This document shows, piece after piece, positions 33,401-48,400 of a stretch of 64,000 nucleotides of DNA. The position numbers were made by a program, and so were the translations under genes. The first letter of the stretch is position 1. Each line of letters opens with the position of its first letter. The notes beneath the pieces were generated by a model. The model was given only the letters and a program-made list of their open reading frames with translations. It was not told the DNA's origin and ran no database searches. The DNA is from Panonychus citri (taxonomy: Eukaryota > Arthropoda > Arachnida > Trombidiformes > Tetranychidae): contig NW_026515541.1 in the NCBI RefSeq assembly GCF_014898815.1, positions 2,356,001 through 2,420,000 on the forward strand, given 5' to 3'.

Positions 33401-36400
33401 ATCATCATCATCTTTTAGTCAAATCTGCTTATCAAATACAATAACAATGATGATGATGATGATGATAAACAACATTACAGGTAAGAAAAAACCTTGTTAA
33501 GTATTAAAATGGTGTCGATCAAGACAAACTTGTCTAATGATCTGTTGTCTATTTTTTGTTACATGTTTTCTTAATCTCTCTCTCTCATATATGAATTATT
33601 TTCCCCTAATATCTCAGGTAACAGGACAATAATTATCATCTTAAACAATAATAACAACCTTAATCTCTGTGGTTAATAAGGATAGGTGTTGATCCATCAT
33701 CTTGTTAATGGGAAAAACTGAAACAATGTCCTTAACGATCCTAAATTGTTTTAATTCTGTACCCTTGTTGTTGTTAATCATTTTGTCTCTTATTAACATT
33801 TAATCAGATTTGGTTTCAATGTTAATCAACAGTAAGTTTTAAACTCATGGTAAATTTAACCAGATTTTACACTAACCATGTTCATGCAATCAGATCATGG
33901 GTGATAATTTGTTGTAACATCTCTAGTATCAATTGTAATTCTAGTTGCATAGTTTCTGGTCATGATTAATTAACTACAATTAGCTAATAATCCAATGGTA
34001 TCCTATTACTTAATTGTTGTTAATTTATCAGGATTTGGTAACTCAATTGAATTACAAATAAAAAGACAGCTAACAATTACATGTATCTCTATGATGGTGA
34101 ATAATTTAAATCAAATTCAAATGAAACAATCAAACTTTTTTCTTCTATCTTATCTGTTATTAACTGAATTAATCTTTTCCTCTTTCTATCCTTAAGGTTA
34201 ATCACTAATTCACATTCACACTGATTTACATTCATCATTATGAATTAAAATTATTGATGGCTGATGATTAAAACAAAGAATGACGAATGATATCTAATTG
34301 TATTTGAAACCATTAATCGATTACAGACTAATAAGGAAAAATGATGTTGGAAAATCAACCAATTGGTTGATTAAACTCTAAATAACTGTTAACTCTTTTC
34401 ATTGTGATTGACCTTTGACGACCTTTAAATCAGCTGGTTATTATCGGTTGATGATACATTGTGCTGATCGTTGATCTGATTTAATTGACTAGCTTGTTGA
34501 TTAGTTGTTGATTTATCCATTACAATTACAATTATAGTTATACAATCAATTGGATTCAACTAGGAGATATTCAACTTTTATTATATCATATGGACTAGTC
34601 AATTTATTGATTATCAGTTAATTATTTGACTAATTAGCCTTAGGCAACAATGATCAATATAAAGTTGTCATCAAACTTGATTTTAGTGATCATTTAACTT
34701 TCACTTTTGATTAACTGTTTTGTTTATATTTCCAATTTATTGATTAATCTCATTCTAATTAATACATTTCCTTATGTAGTTAACTGTAATATTATTAATA
34801 GTTATTATGATTAACTGATAAACAACAAATCAAATCAACTCTTTTCACAATCAACAATCAACTAACCAAAAAATGTTTCTGATTAACTTTTCTTTCTCAT
34901 TTCAGATTATAATTATTCAACAATTAACCTTTACTACGAAAAGTAATTGAACTTGATCAATAAACTGGTAACAATTTAATAATCAACCAGGAGGATCAAT
35001 CATCATCATATAATCAAAGTTAATCAACTACAATTTAACTTTGATTATTGTTATTTATACTGTCACCTTTAATGGAGCAATTGACTTTTAATTTTAATCC
35101 AAAAAAATTAAATCCCAAACTAATTATGGATTAAAAAGAGAAAGAGAAAGTTAATCACATTTAGATTAAGGATTAAGGATTAAGACAGAAAGGTTGAAAT
35201 TATATTTGATGATTTAAATTAATATTCAAAAATTGATGTGTTATTATCAACGTAACAATTTAAATGTTTTCATCATCATCATCATGACCTTAAGCATGTT
35301 AAGGTTATGAGGACAAATCTTAATTCATCTTGATTAAGTTAATTCAGTTGTGGAGACCGTGAAAATTAAAAATTCATGTAGGTGAATGGTTAAGATTACG
35401 TGGTAATGAAAACTGTTCAGTTAAGGTAAAAGTTAATTGTAATTAAGGTGAAAGGACAACAATTTAAACAGCTGAAAAGTTAAACTTATCATGATTATAT
35501 TATCCCAACAATTAAATGATGATTTTGTTAATTGTTTGTTATTATTGTTAGGCCTTAGATAATTTATCAATTACCATTGAAATGATAGCAATTAATGAAG
35601 AAATTAATTTATTACATTCAATGATAATTAACTAATTGTTTGTTTGTTTGTTTTTTCAGTTAGTATCTTGATAAGATGATGCAACAATTAATTGTCACAT
35701 TTAATATTGTCCAGACTTTGACCTGGTCATTTAATTGTTATCATGTTCATTTAAAGTTGATCCTCAACTTTTATCATTTGTTTTTCTGTCACAATTAAAA
35801 TTGATTGTTGAATGATAATGAAGAAAATATCACTTTAAGATGTTAAATGATAGTTACAATTAGTTAACTGTTTTATTTCCCTCTTCTTTGTTTTTTTATT
35901 ACTTTCAATCAATTTTAATTGTTTGTTTACTTTTGTTTTATCAGTTAATCAGTTAAACATTTAGCAACAATTAACCAATATTTAACTATGGGAAATTAGC
36001 AAAACTTTTAAGTGGCAATTTCAACACCAAGTTAACTGATTTAAACAATTTTCAATTGTGATGATTGAAAATGATGATGATGTTCAATTGATAATAATAA
36101 TAATTGATTGTTGTGATGACAATTTAACAAATTTTCCGATTGGTGAAATTGTTTAACCATCAATTTCACAATTCATCACTTTAATCATGATAACAATCAT
36201 ATTGATTAATCAACGATAGATTAACATTGATTAATAAGGTTGTAATAATAAAAAAACGTGCAAGGTCAACATTTAATTGTTGGAAATTTAATTTTTCTAA
36301 TGATAAAACTAAATGATCATCAATTTTTAATCATTATCAACAATCATAATCATCATTTTATTGACCCAAACTTAACATTTCACAATTTAGGTCACAATTA

Positions 36401-39400
36401 ATTCTTGTCGTTTATTATCAATGGTCATCTTTAACTGACCACCAACAATTTAAATGACCAAATTTTGACGATCCTTTGAAAGTTAATTGTTATGATTTAC
36501 TTATCTTGACAATCAAAGGTTTACCAAAAACTAATCATAATAATTAATCAATTTGTACATTCAAAAATAGAGCAATCAGTTAATTGTTGAAGATTAAGCA
36601 AAAATCACAACTCGATTAAACAAATTGTCATCATTTAAATCAACTAAACTGCCAATTGTTTGTTTGATTAACTTGCAATTCAGGTTTAATTGATTGATTT
36701 TCTCGTCACCATCAAATGCATATATTTAGATGATTAATAGACAATTGACCTTGATTGCAATCAAAGGTTCACATTGTGAATTAAGAAGAAAAAAAAATTA
36801 GTAAATTGCTGGAAGCAAATCAAGTTGTAAATACTAATCATCATCATTAACACCACCATAGGACTTGATTATCAACAATCGTTAATCATTATGATGATCA
36901 CAATCAATAAGATTCTTGATAATTGAATTTAGCAGCGACAATTAATAAAAACAAAGAGTAAAAAGTTAATTGTATTGGTTAATCTGATATACTAAATTAC
37001 TGGAGGTCAGGTCAATGGTGATGATGATTAAGTAAATTGTTATCGTTATTAAAGTTTAATAATGTTCTGATAATAATGGTAATCAAGTTATTATTATTAT
37101 TTAGTATAAATGATTGGTTATAATAGGAAAAAAAATTAGTTAATCATGAAAGAAATGATCAACCAGAGAAGAGGCCAAGAAGAATATTGTTAATCATTAT
37201 TGATTGTTGATCATTAGTTAATCATAAACAATCTCATTATAAATCGATTCACTTGATTTAGGCCTTTTGATTACGAACAATTCAAGGTCAAGTAATCAAA
37301 AAACTTGGGGTCAAAACTTGCTGGTTAATTTAATAATAGATTTGATTGATTAAATCAATAATCAAAGGGTTTACGAAGCTTAATTGTTATTGGTCAATTT
37401 AAATTGTTGCTGATTCTTTCATCATCATCATCAATATCTTATTGAGTGATTTACTCAAATTGTTTACAATTCAACTAAATTTAAATGATCATGGTTATGG
37501 TGATGACTACGTGCCAATATTTGGGTGCAATTAAAACTAATTGTTTCCTAATTGTCACAATCAAGGCTGTCAGGTTTTACTTTTTTTTTTAAATTGTGTA
37601 CAATTTAAGCTGATCCCCTTTACAATTGGCTCTAATACTGTCAAGGTAATGATGATAATTTAATAATGATTATTAATTGTGAATATACATTTTGTTTCAG
37701 GAGGGATTTAATTTATTTATAGGAAAACGACAATTAACAAATGACAATTAACTTTGATCAACCATTTAAATGATAATCTATTATGTTTGATCACCATGAA
37801 AAACACCAATTGATTAGCATTATAATTTTACAGATTAATTTCAACTTCATTATTGTATTTTTGGGTTGATTGTTAATCGCTTTTAATTCAGTTAAATCAA
37901 CTCATTTAACTGATCACCATAGGAATTGATATATAATTTGATAGCCTGAGGCATTTTTGCAATTTACTTAATTTGGTTTCATTTTTTTTTTCTTTGTCTG
38001 TTTAATTGTTCAAGGATTTGATTTTCCTTTATTATTTGATTGTTGTTGTTTCTGATGATGATTATGATTAATCAAATGTTGACAATCAGGAAGAAATCAA
38101 AGGACAATTATGAATTAAATTGTGATTATCATTCAGGTATTGGTCAAATATGAACAACAAGTGATTAGATTAATTTTTTACTCTCTCCAATCCTAATTAT
38201 CTTAATGATTTAATAATGATGATTGTTAATGTTAACAACAATTAACCCTATTAGTTGATTATCTTGATTTACCTTTTTCAATTGTGGTTAATGTGACAAG
38301 GATCATTACAACAATTTAATTCAATAGGTGGTTAACTGTTGAGTTTAAATTTAATTCTTGTCGCAAATTGTTGGGAAAACAAAAAAAAAGTGACCATTGT
38401 AATTGATTCACAAACTTTTTAATTAGTAATCAATCAATTTATCAATGGACAATCAAATAGTAACACTGATTAACCTTAATTATTGACCCAATGATCATGA
38501 ACTTGAGTTAACAATTAATTGTAACTTCAAGTTGTATTATATAAATCAAATGTCACTATTCACATGATTAATTGTTGTTGATATTGTTAAATTGTTTCCA
38601 GGTCAATTGTAATCTAATCATTGAATTATAATTATTTAATTGTAAATCATCAGCTCTCATCATCATTAACTAATAATAATCATTCAAATATAAATTATGT
38701 TAAATAATAATCCTAATAATGTTTAATTAGTTATAATTACAACAATAACTTGTTAACAATGATAATATGTACAAGGAAAAAAAAACTCAACCAATTTAAT
38801 CAATAAACAAGGTTATTGATTATCAACTGATTGTAATCAACATAATTTACATTCAAAAAAATTAGTAAATTGTCAATTTGAATAATTACAATTTTTCAAA
38901 TAGTTCACCTTCAGTATTGATAAGTAATTGTAATGACGATAACAATCATTATCATGTTAATCATGTAATTGTTGTGATAATAATCATAGTTTGGGTTAAC
39001 AATCAATTCAATTAATAGCATTTTCTAATTATAATTAGATTGTGACTTTCCAATTTTTACCTTAGAGGGTTTTAAACTGACCATTCGGATAGTAATTAAA
39101 CTAATTGTTCAGCAAAAACTTTTTCGTTTTGTTTTTCTCTAACGATTAAGCAATCAACTTATAGATTGATTTTTTATTTTCTCGTTGATTGTGATTGATC
39201 AAGTTTTGAGAATCATTGATTTGTATGATTGAATTTGTATGTATTGGGAAACTGAGGTAAATTAATCAAATTAACGGTAAGCTTTTGGTGTTTAATTGTC
39301 ACTGAAAAAATTTATTACCATCCAATTGGTTGATTATTATGTATAATATTGGGTGAATCAGTTAACTATTCATGATTGTTAGTCAACTGTGGTCAATTGT

Positions 39401-42400
39401 GGTTGGTCAGTTTTTTTTGTATTGTATTTTCTGGTGGCAAAGTTATATTAATGTTGATTGTTTTGTTGATTGTTTTGGTGAGGTCAATTTTAGCCACTGG
39501 TGGAGATGATGGTTGTATCCGTCGTTACTTTGATGGTCAAGATTCATTTGTCTGTGTTTGCAGTTTGAATCAATGTCCAGCAATTGAGTCTATCCAACCA
39601 GTTCCAAAAGATTTTATTTATCAGTGGACATCATCACGTGACATTTATCGTTTTCATAAGTCCAAAATACAGATAAATAATTTACTACCTTTGACTGACG
39701 AGTTGAAATCTTTGAGGACTATTGAAATTACTCTGAATCCTAATGACCAGCGACAGAAAATTATCGGCTTTGGTTCATCTTTCAATGATGGAGCTGGATT
39801 CAATTTAGAGAAGCTCTCAATTGATCTTCGAGAGCAGATAATGGTCGATTATTTTTCTAAATCTGGCCTCGATTTTTCCTTAGTTCGGATTCCTATTGGT
39901 GGGACCGATTTCTCGTTCGACCTTATTCTTATGACGATAATCATGATGATGACTTTGACCTTGAAGATTTTCAACTTGCACCTGAAGATATAAGTCTAAA
40001 GGTGAGTTACTGAATTAAGCAAAACTCAGGATTGAATCTTATGCATGAAAACTTCACTCAGATTCCAATGATTAAACAGGCAATAGAATTGCGAGCCAAT
40101 AGTCATCTTAAGCTTCTCGCAAGCTGCTGGTCACCTCCTGGCTGGATGAAAACTAACGACAGTATCGTTGGAGGTTATATCAAGGGTTCTCCGGGGGGAA
40201 AATATTATAAAACTTATGCTAAATACCATGTTAAGTAGGTGAATAATTTAGATAATTTGATTGTTCAGAAAATTTAAATATTCTTTTCATCAGATTTCTC
40301 GATTCTTATAAATCGGAAGGAATCAACTTCTGGGGTATCACCACAACCAATGAACCTTTCAATGTGGTCAAGAATGCTCCTTATATCTTCAACAATGTTG
40401 GACTGACCCCTGAAATGTTACGAGATTTCATTAAGCTCGATCTTGGTCCAATTCTCCAAGAATCAGACTATGGAGTTGATAAACTCAACGTTCTAATCTT
40501 AGACGACAAGAAACAATATCTTCCCCAATATACTGAGGTCATTTTAACCGATCCAGAAACGGCTAAATTCGTGACCGGTATCGCAGTCCATTGGTATGAT
40601 GATGGTGAAGATCCTTACGAATATCTATCTCCAACTCATGATAAGTTTCCAAACTATTTCATCATGTCAACAGAAGCAACTGCTGGCTACAAGAAGGATG
40701 CTCCAAACACAGGTAAACCCCATTGAATTTGCTCTCAGGTTTTCCTTAACCAAAATACCAACGAATCTCATTCAAAGGTCAACTGGGAAACTGGACACGA
40801 GCGGAAGAGTATGCATATGACATGATTCAAGATTTTCAACGATATGTCACCGGCTGGATAGACTGGACATTTGTTTCGGACAGTTTAACCGGAGGCCCTT
40901 CATGGAACCATGGCAAGTTTGATTCATCGATACTGGTTGACCCAAAGATGGACACTTATTATCGTAATCCAATGTTTTATGCACTTGGACACTTTTCAAA
41001 ATTCATCCCTCCCAATTCAGTTTATATCGGTCATAATATCCAGGGTAATTCAATGGGCATCTCTTGTGCCACTTTCATTGACCCCTCCCAGCAATTGGTC
41101 ATCGTCCTTTTAAACACCAATGACCATCAAGTTAATCTGATTGTTAACAATTTTACCTCAATTGCAATTCCAATATCATTAGATTCACATTCAATCACCA
41201 CACTGGTCACTCCTTCAAGTTTACCTTGAATTTGAAACTGACCCAAAGTAAATTTTAACCCAATTACAAACTGGACATCAATCAATTAAAATCTAGAATC
41301 TGCTCTAATTTGACCATGAAGATGAAACAATTAAATAATTATCATTATGAAATTGTAAAGATAACAATGAAAATGGAAACAGCAACAAACAACAAAAAAT
41401 TAATGATGACAATTAACTTGTAAAAATGACTTTGATTTGATTGTCAAATGGACTTAAATTATGACAGAAATAAATTCAATTGTTATTAACTAATCAAATA
41501 ATGGATAAAAAAAAAGGTTGACAATATTTAATTGCTTGACCAACCTTGATCAAATCTTGACCAAAACAATCAACAGCAAAAATTGACTCGATTGTAGATT
41601 CATATATTAGATTTGATTGTAATCATTTAGTAAATTGTTGACATTTCTGTTTGATTGTAATTTAAGACAATCACTGATTAATATCATTAGGTCAAACATT
41701 ATCACAATTAATTAATCAATTGGTAAATTACCTATGGTAATTTAATATCAAGTAGCAGTAGTTTTATTATCATTATTTATCAACAATCAGTAAATTGTAT
41801 CCTTTTTTAGTCTCTTAATTGTCCGTTAATTGATATATTCCTCTGACAAGATTAAAGTTGATTGTTGATTAGTTGTCATTGTTATCATCATCATCATCAT
41901 CATCATCATCAACATGATCATCATCACAATCATTATTATCCAAGGTGAATTGTACTCAAGGGTAAAACAATCTTAATATTTGATTGTGATTAACTTTTTT
42001 TCCCTTCATCAAATTAATAACAATCAACTAACTAACTTAAATACAACAACAACAACAACAACAATAATCTGGACACACAAAATGATTACGATTGTTATTA
42101 TAATTATATATTAACTATAATTTAATATTATAAGTAATTCACTGAAAAGTAAAATTAAAATTAAAATCGTAATTGTTGAAAAATTAAAACTAATTGTAGA
42201 TTCTGATTGAAATGATTGTTTTGTTAAATTGTATTCAAAGTTACAAATGGTAAAGAAAATCATTAAATCAACAATCAATTCCGTATCAAATTGTTGTTAT
42301 ATTATGTGTGTTTTGTTGTTGATTGTTGATAGTTAATCAGATTAGATTGTGTTTTGTTTATGTCTAATGATTAAGTTAATTTGTTTATTAAGTACTTCTC

Positions 42401-45400
42401 TAAGACAATTTAATCCGTATAAATTAAAAATAGAAACAATTGACAACAATTAACTTGTCAGTTTAGTGTAAGTTAATCATTTACAATCTCGCTTTGGTAA
42501 ATTACCAACTAATCAATTGTTAATCGTTGAAACTATTTTAAGATATTGGACAATCAAATTGTCTAATTGTAGATATTAAATTAATACATTATTTCTCATA
42601 TCGAATCAGATCAAATAAGAAGATTAAATTGTTTTGTTTTTTTCGTGACAATTTAATTAGATTGTGAAGGTTAATTGTATTGACGTGTCAATGATAAACA
42701 ATTTCATCGATGTTGATCAAAAGTAATTAAAACCCTATGACGTTTGTTATTATTAATTTAGATCACAATTTCTAATAAATATCGTAACTAAATTAAAGTA
42801 ATTAAAGTATTTTAAATTTACGAGTTTGATTATTGCGAAAATTAAACCGTTAATTGTAAAATTAGATGTAATTGTAGAAGACAAAAGTAATCAAAAATAC
42901 GAGACAAGGATTAATCATTTTATTGAGATTAATTGAATTAGCTAAATATACTATGTTAATCAAAGAGCAATTTGTTAATTGTCGATATAAAAATTGACTA
43001 AGTGACGACAATACAGTTAACGGTTTTATCCTTCAATTGGTTGTATTACTTTTCCCAATCATCAATCGTTGATTAATTGTCAATATGATTAAGTGTCTTC
43101 ATTAAGGTTATTACAAAACCCGGAAACATAATTAGTTTTGATCTAATTGATTACTATTGATATTCTTAATCAACTAGGAAGTAAATTTATCAAATTATAC
43201 TTGAAACGAAATCCCAACGATTTTGACGTCAGAACGAAATTTAAATTTTGCCTCGAAAAACAACAAAAAAATCAAGTTAATTAAAAGTTTATGTTTCCAA
43301 TTGAATTAAATGTGAATTTAATTCATTGTTGATCATTAAACTTAAATTCAACGCAAGGTTAATTACACTGATTAGTAAATTGTTGTTGATCCAAATCATT
43401 TTTCCTTTTGCTCTTCATTCTGATTATCATAATATTAATCAATTAGAAAGAAATTAGTTAATCAATTTTGATTCTTGAATTTTTTTTTCTTCTCTTTCCA
43501 ACTCATAATTAGTTAATTGTTCAGAGTTAACAGTTAACTACAATCAATGGTTAACAATTAAACGTTGACTATCACTGCTATCACAAGTTTCTTACTAACA
43601 ACAATTAACTTGAGGCATTTTAATTTCAACTTGATTAGGATGATATTTATTATCACAATTAGCATATTTATTGATTAAGATAAACTAATTGTTGACTAAT
43701 TAATTTGCAATTTGTGAGCCAACAATTGGAAACAATTTGGTTCAACTCCAAAGACGGAATCACAGTTAATCATGTTAATTTAAACTAATCATCACAATCG
43801 TTAATATAAATAAATCATTGATCATAATCAACTAACTTTAATCAATTTAATTTACATTCAAACGATATTGATAAAATCAAATGATCATATTGATTGTTTA
43901 ACTAATGATCATCTGAGGTTAATAATTGTCACACAAATCACAATTGATAACAATCAACTAAATTGCTATAACTATATTAAGATTAACCCATAAACTAATT
44001 AGCAACTTGATTCAGTTAACAATTGGCATTGGATTACAATTTATTAAAGGTAAATTGTTGATAACAATGATTAGCATTTTCCTTCACTACAATTAAAACA
44101 GATCAGCATCAAGAAAATTGGTTAATCAACAGGAATCATAATTTGAATTTAAACTTTTTCCCCGTTAATTAACAAGATAGTTAACTAATTGATTAACAAT
44201 TTAGATTATGATGCAATTGGAAAACCGTTGATGACCTGAGACCAAATTTAAATGGACACAACAACGTGGTCAAGTTTCAATAGATTATCAAATAATCAAC
44301 TAATTAATGAAGTCCTATCAATGATTAGGTAAGATACCTTGATTATCAATGATTAAGGTCCTGATTATAATCAAACTCACACACAATTAAGGTTTTTTTT
44401 GCTGATCAAAAGCTCATTATCATTAATTTTGAAAGTTCATTTTCCTAATATGAGGTAATTATGATTTAATTATTATATCAAATTGTTGGTTAACAAAATT
44501 GTAGACTAATTAATCAATTAGACATAAACAATATGGATCAATTTAAGGTGAAATCAAATTAAAAATTGAGATAAACAATCAATTCTAATTAGAAATGAAA
44601 AGATATCTTTGTATGAGGAAAAAGTTTCCCGAATATAATTAAATTAAATTAATCATCTTGATCGAAATTAATTTAATTAAATCAAAGACTTTACCTCATC
44701 TTTTTTTTTTGTCCAATTCCATCAACAGTTAATTACTTATGCTAATTGTGATTAAGAATGAAAATTTTTCTTTCCATTTCTGGTTCCCTTTCAATCAGTT
44801 AATCAATTGGGTAAATTTGAAGGTTTTCACTTAACCCTAACAATTTATAAATCATCCAAATTGAAACAAAGAGCAGCAATTAAGAGATCCCAATGATTAA
44901 AATGCAACCATTAAACAACTACAGTTAACTAATTGAGACAATTTGGTAAATCTGATTGTTGAAACAACACCAACAATATAATACAATTAGTTTAATTCAG
45001 TTTGTGTGGGAGGTTGTTGATTAATGTTTGGATAATCATGATTACAATCAAGTTTAATTAGATACAAAAAAAGGTTTATTCAAATTACAATCTATTATTT
45101 GATGTATTAATAATATATAACATTAATTATGATAAATTGTTGATACATCAATTGATGATTAATTAACTTAACGGTAATGTACAAAAAAAACAATCAACTA
45201 ACTAATCAGATACTAATAATAAATAGCAGTGCAATTGTTTTTTTGTTTAATTGTTACACTATTTGGTTAATTTAAACTACATCATATATCAAATTTACAC
45301 TCCAAATGTAAATTAGTTAATTTCACTTGATACGTTAATTGTTACAATTAAAAGGAATGAGAAATTTATATTTATATTTATTTTGAGTTAATCTACAAAA

Positions 45401-48400
45401 TGATTTTAACGAGTACAATTTGATAATCAACAAATTGTACGATAACAATTTACTAGACAATTAAGCTAATCACACAGTTGTATTAAGATGAAAGACAATT
45501 AATTTACTAATGATGATGATTATCTATTGATTATTGATTTAAAATTAATGATAAACAATCAACAGGTGATAAAATATTAAATAATAATAATTATTTATGT
45601 CTAATGTGATATTTAAATTGTTCAATTAATGAACAAATTGATAAACTAATTGCGATGTTGATGATTATCAAATTAGTGTTAATTGTCACGATCATTTTCA
45701 AAGGCTAAATTGCTTAGAAATTTATTGATTAGTTGTTGATAATTTAATTGTGATTGGATTTGATTTGATTTGATATTTGAATGATTATCAATAGAAAAAA
45801 AAATCAAAATTTATCCTTGATTGATTTGATTTTAACCACACAATTAACTAATTAACGTTAATTGTCATCTGATATACTCGATAATCTGTAAATTTAAATT
45901 CAGTTTATTTATTGACGATTATCAATAAAACAGTTGATATTTGGCAATTAACTTAAATAGAAATGAATTAGTTTTTTTTCTAATAATAAATTGAATTAAA
46001 TTGATTGATTTCTAATCATTTTAAATTGTCAAACTGGTTATCAAGTTAATCAACAATTAATATGAACAATTTTTCACTCAATCAATTGGAGATTGAGTTG
46101 ACTCATTAATCTGAAATCGAGCCAATTATTACCCATTGGGAATTGCAGGATTCTCATGCCAAGAGTAAAAGTCCAGAGTTTCATTGAGTTCTGAAAATTA
46201 TTTTCGTTATTAAGTAATTAAAGGTCACTTCGAAATGATATTTAACTGATGATGAGAAATTTTAATTGTCCACTGATGACGATTGCTCAATGGTTTACAA
46301 TAATGAATTAGTCTCAGTGATGAGACAACTAAACAAATCAATTCTTTTAATGAAACTGCTAAGAATCATTATCATAGTATAAGGATGATGTCGAATTGTC
46401 GTTTTCTCAAACTTCGATTCTTGAAAAGTTCTGGTGACCTTGATTGTCTCAAGTAAAACAATTAGGAGAATCATTATCATCTTTATAATGTTAAAATTTT
46501 AACTCTTGCAACATTGTATCATTAGATTAAATGAATTAGAATGAATTTTCATTGAAAATGACCATTAGGATTGATTTTTATGGTCAGTTATCTGTTGATT
46601 TTGTATCATATTGTTTTCATAGGGTAGACTTTATTTGTATAAGAGATCCAATACTTGACGGACATTTAAATGGTCATCAAAACAATAATAATGACCATCA
46701 AACAATGTGGACATTTGACAATATATATAAGTTAAATTAAATTACAGTTTTATTATTATCTTCAATTGGTCATCATCAACATTAATCATCATTAGTATTA
46801 CAAGAATTGAGCAGAGCAAAAAATAGCCTAAGGATAAATTGATGATAATAAACATCAAAGGTATGTAACGATGATGATTACGAGAATGGGTTTAGTAGTG
46901 AAAGTGCTGGTGAATGTTTTGTTTTCAGATCAAGTTCAGAATAAAAAAGTAATAACTAAAATGGTCAAGTTCGTAATTTGTACACTCACACAACAGTTCG
47001 GGGTTAGTTCAGTTCTGTTCTGTTCGATAACTCGAAAAAGATTTGACCTTCTCCCTCTTCCCTCCCTCCATCCCTTTCTCTTTCTCTTTCTCTTTCTCTT
47101 TCATTATTTTCTTTTCTTTCGATTGGTTAACACAAATATCGACATAATATTTGACCTCTAAAAACATTCACTTCGAAATTCGTTAAACACTAAAATCGAA
47201 CGTCCGATGTGTGGAGTTTGAAATATCGCTTCGAGCATCAAGAGAACGAGAAAAGTAAAAACATCTTCTGGAAACTCCGGAATCGTGGTTAATAATATTA
47301 TCAATTTTAACCATCGACCTTGATCGATATTTAATTTTTCTTTTCGCAGTGATAATTGAATTAAATCACGTGACAATATAATAATAATAATTATCATCCA
47401 AGTTTGAGAATCAAAACTCAGAATCACCAATCTCATCGTGTAAACATAAAGGTAACAATCAATTGATAAAAGTTGATTAGCCATCAACAAACAGTCAATA
47501 TTATGGATAAACAATTTAATATTATCATTTTCATCATCAACAACAATTGAGTAATAGTAAAGTTTGATTGGTCATTTAAATATTAAATTGTGAAAATTGA
47601 TTGGAAACTAATTTGATCATTTTGGTGGTGTCTAAGTAATTAAAGAGTCTATTCAGTTAATAGTTGTTCATTTGAAATTAATGTTTAAAATGCTAATTGA
47701 ATTGTCATTAAGTTGATATTTTGATATTTTCTCTCGTTAAATGTTTAACGATAATTAACATTCAAACTATCGGGTTAACTGAATTTAATTTAATATATAA
47801 ATGAATTAGCCTTGAAATGGTTAAAATTAAATGATTTGATAACCTCGTCATCGACTAACACACTAACTTTGGAAATCAATTTGATGATGATTAACAAACG
47901 AATCAGATTAATTCAGATGAATTTAATATTAAACTAAACAATTAAGAAAATTTTATTCTTTCTCATTCATTTACATTGATTATCAGATAATGATTACAAA
48001 CCAAATAATAACCCGAAAGTTAAATTGCAAACTTTCGGCCTGAGGTCAAAATCTGAAAGTCAAGAGCACGATAAATGTACAAAAACCACGTGAGTGTATA
48101 TAATGGTGATAATCATTTTCGAAGTAGAAAATAACAAAAAAAAAACTTTTCTCTTTCTCTTCGTAACGATAAACTAACGTTAATCTAACACTAACGAAAT
48201 GAACGATTACGAAATTGCGTAAAATTCACTGAATCGCCTTTCGAATCATCGTCATCATCAACATTGTTTTCTCTCTCTTCTTCTTCTCATCATCATCATT
48301 ATCATCATTTGATGTGGTAATGAACCTCAATTCCGGAGAGAGGATAATCAAAGTTACCTGGTCAGTTTGAGTAAAGGTCAAACCATTTCAGGTTTACCAA

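Noticed and set aside
37282..37290. TCAAGGTCA, an FTZ-F1/ERR-type nuclear receptor site
   Set aside because: A few matches to this degenerate 9-mer are expected by chance in 64 kb; no other support.
46552..47161. Short + strand ORFs of 60-96 codons in the ETS intron
   Set aside because: No homology, AT-driven composition and no consistent splice partners.
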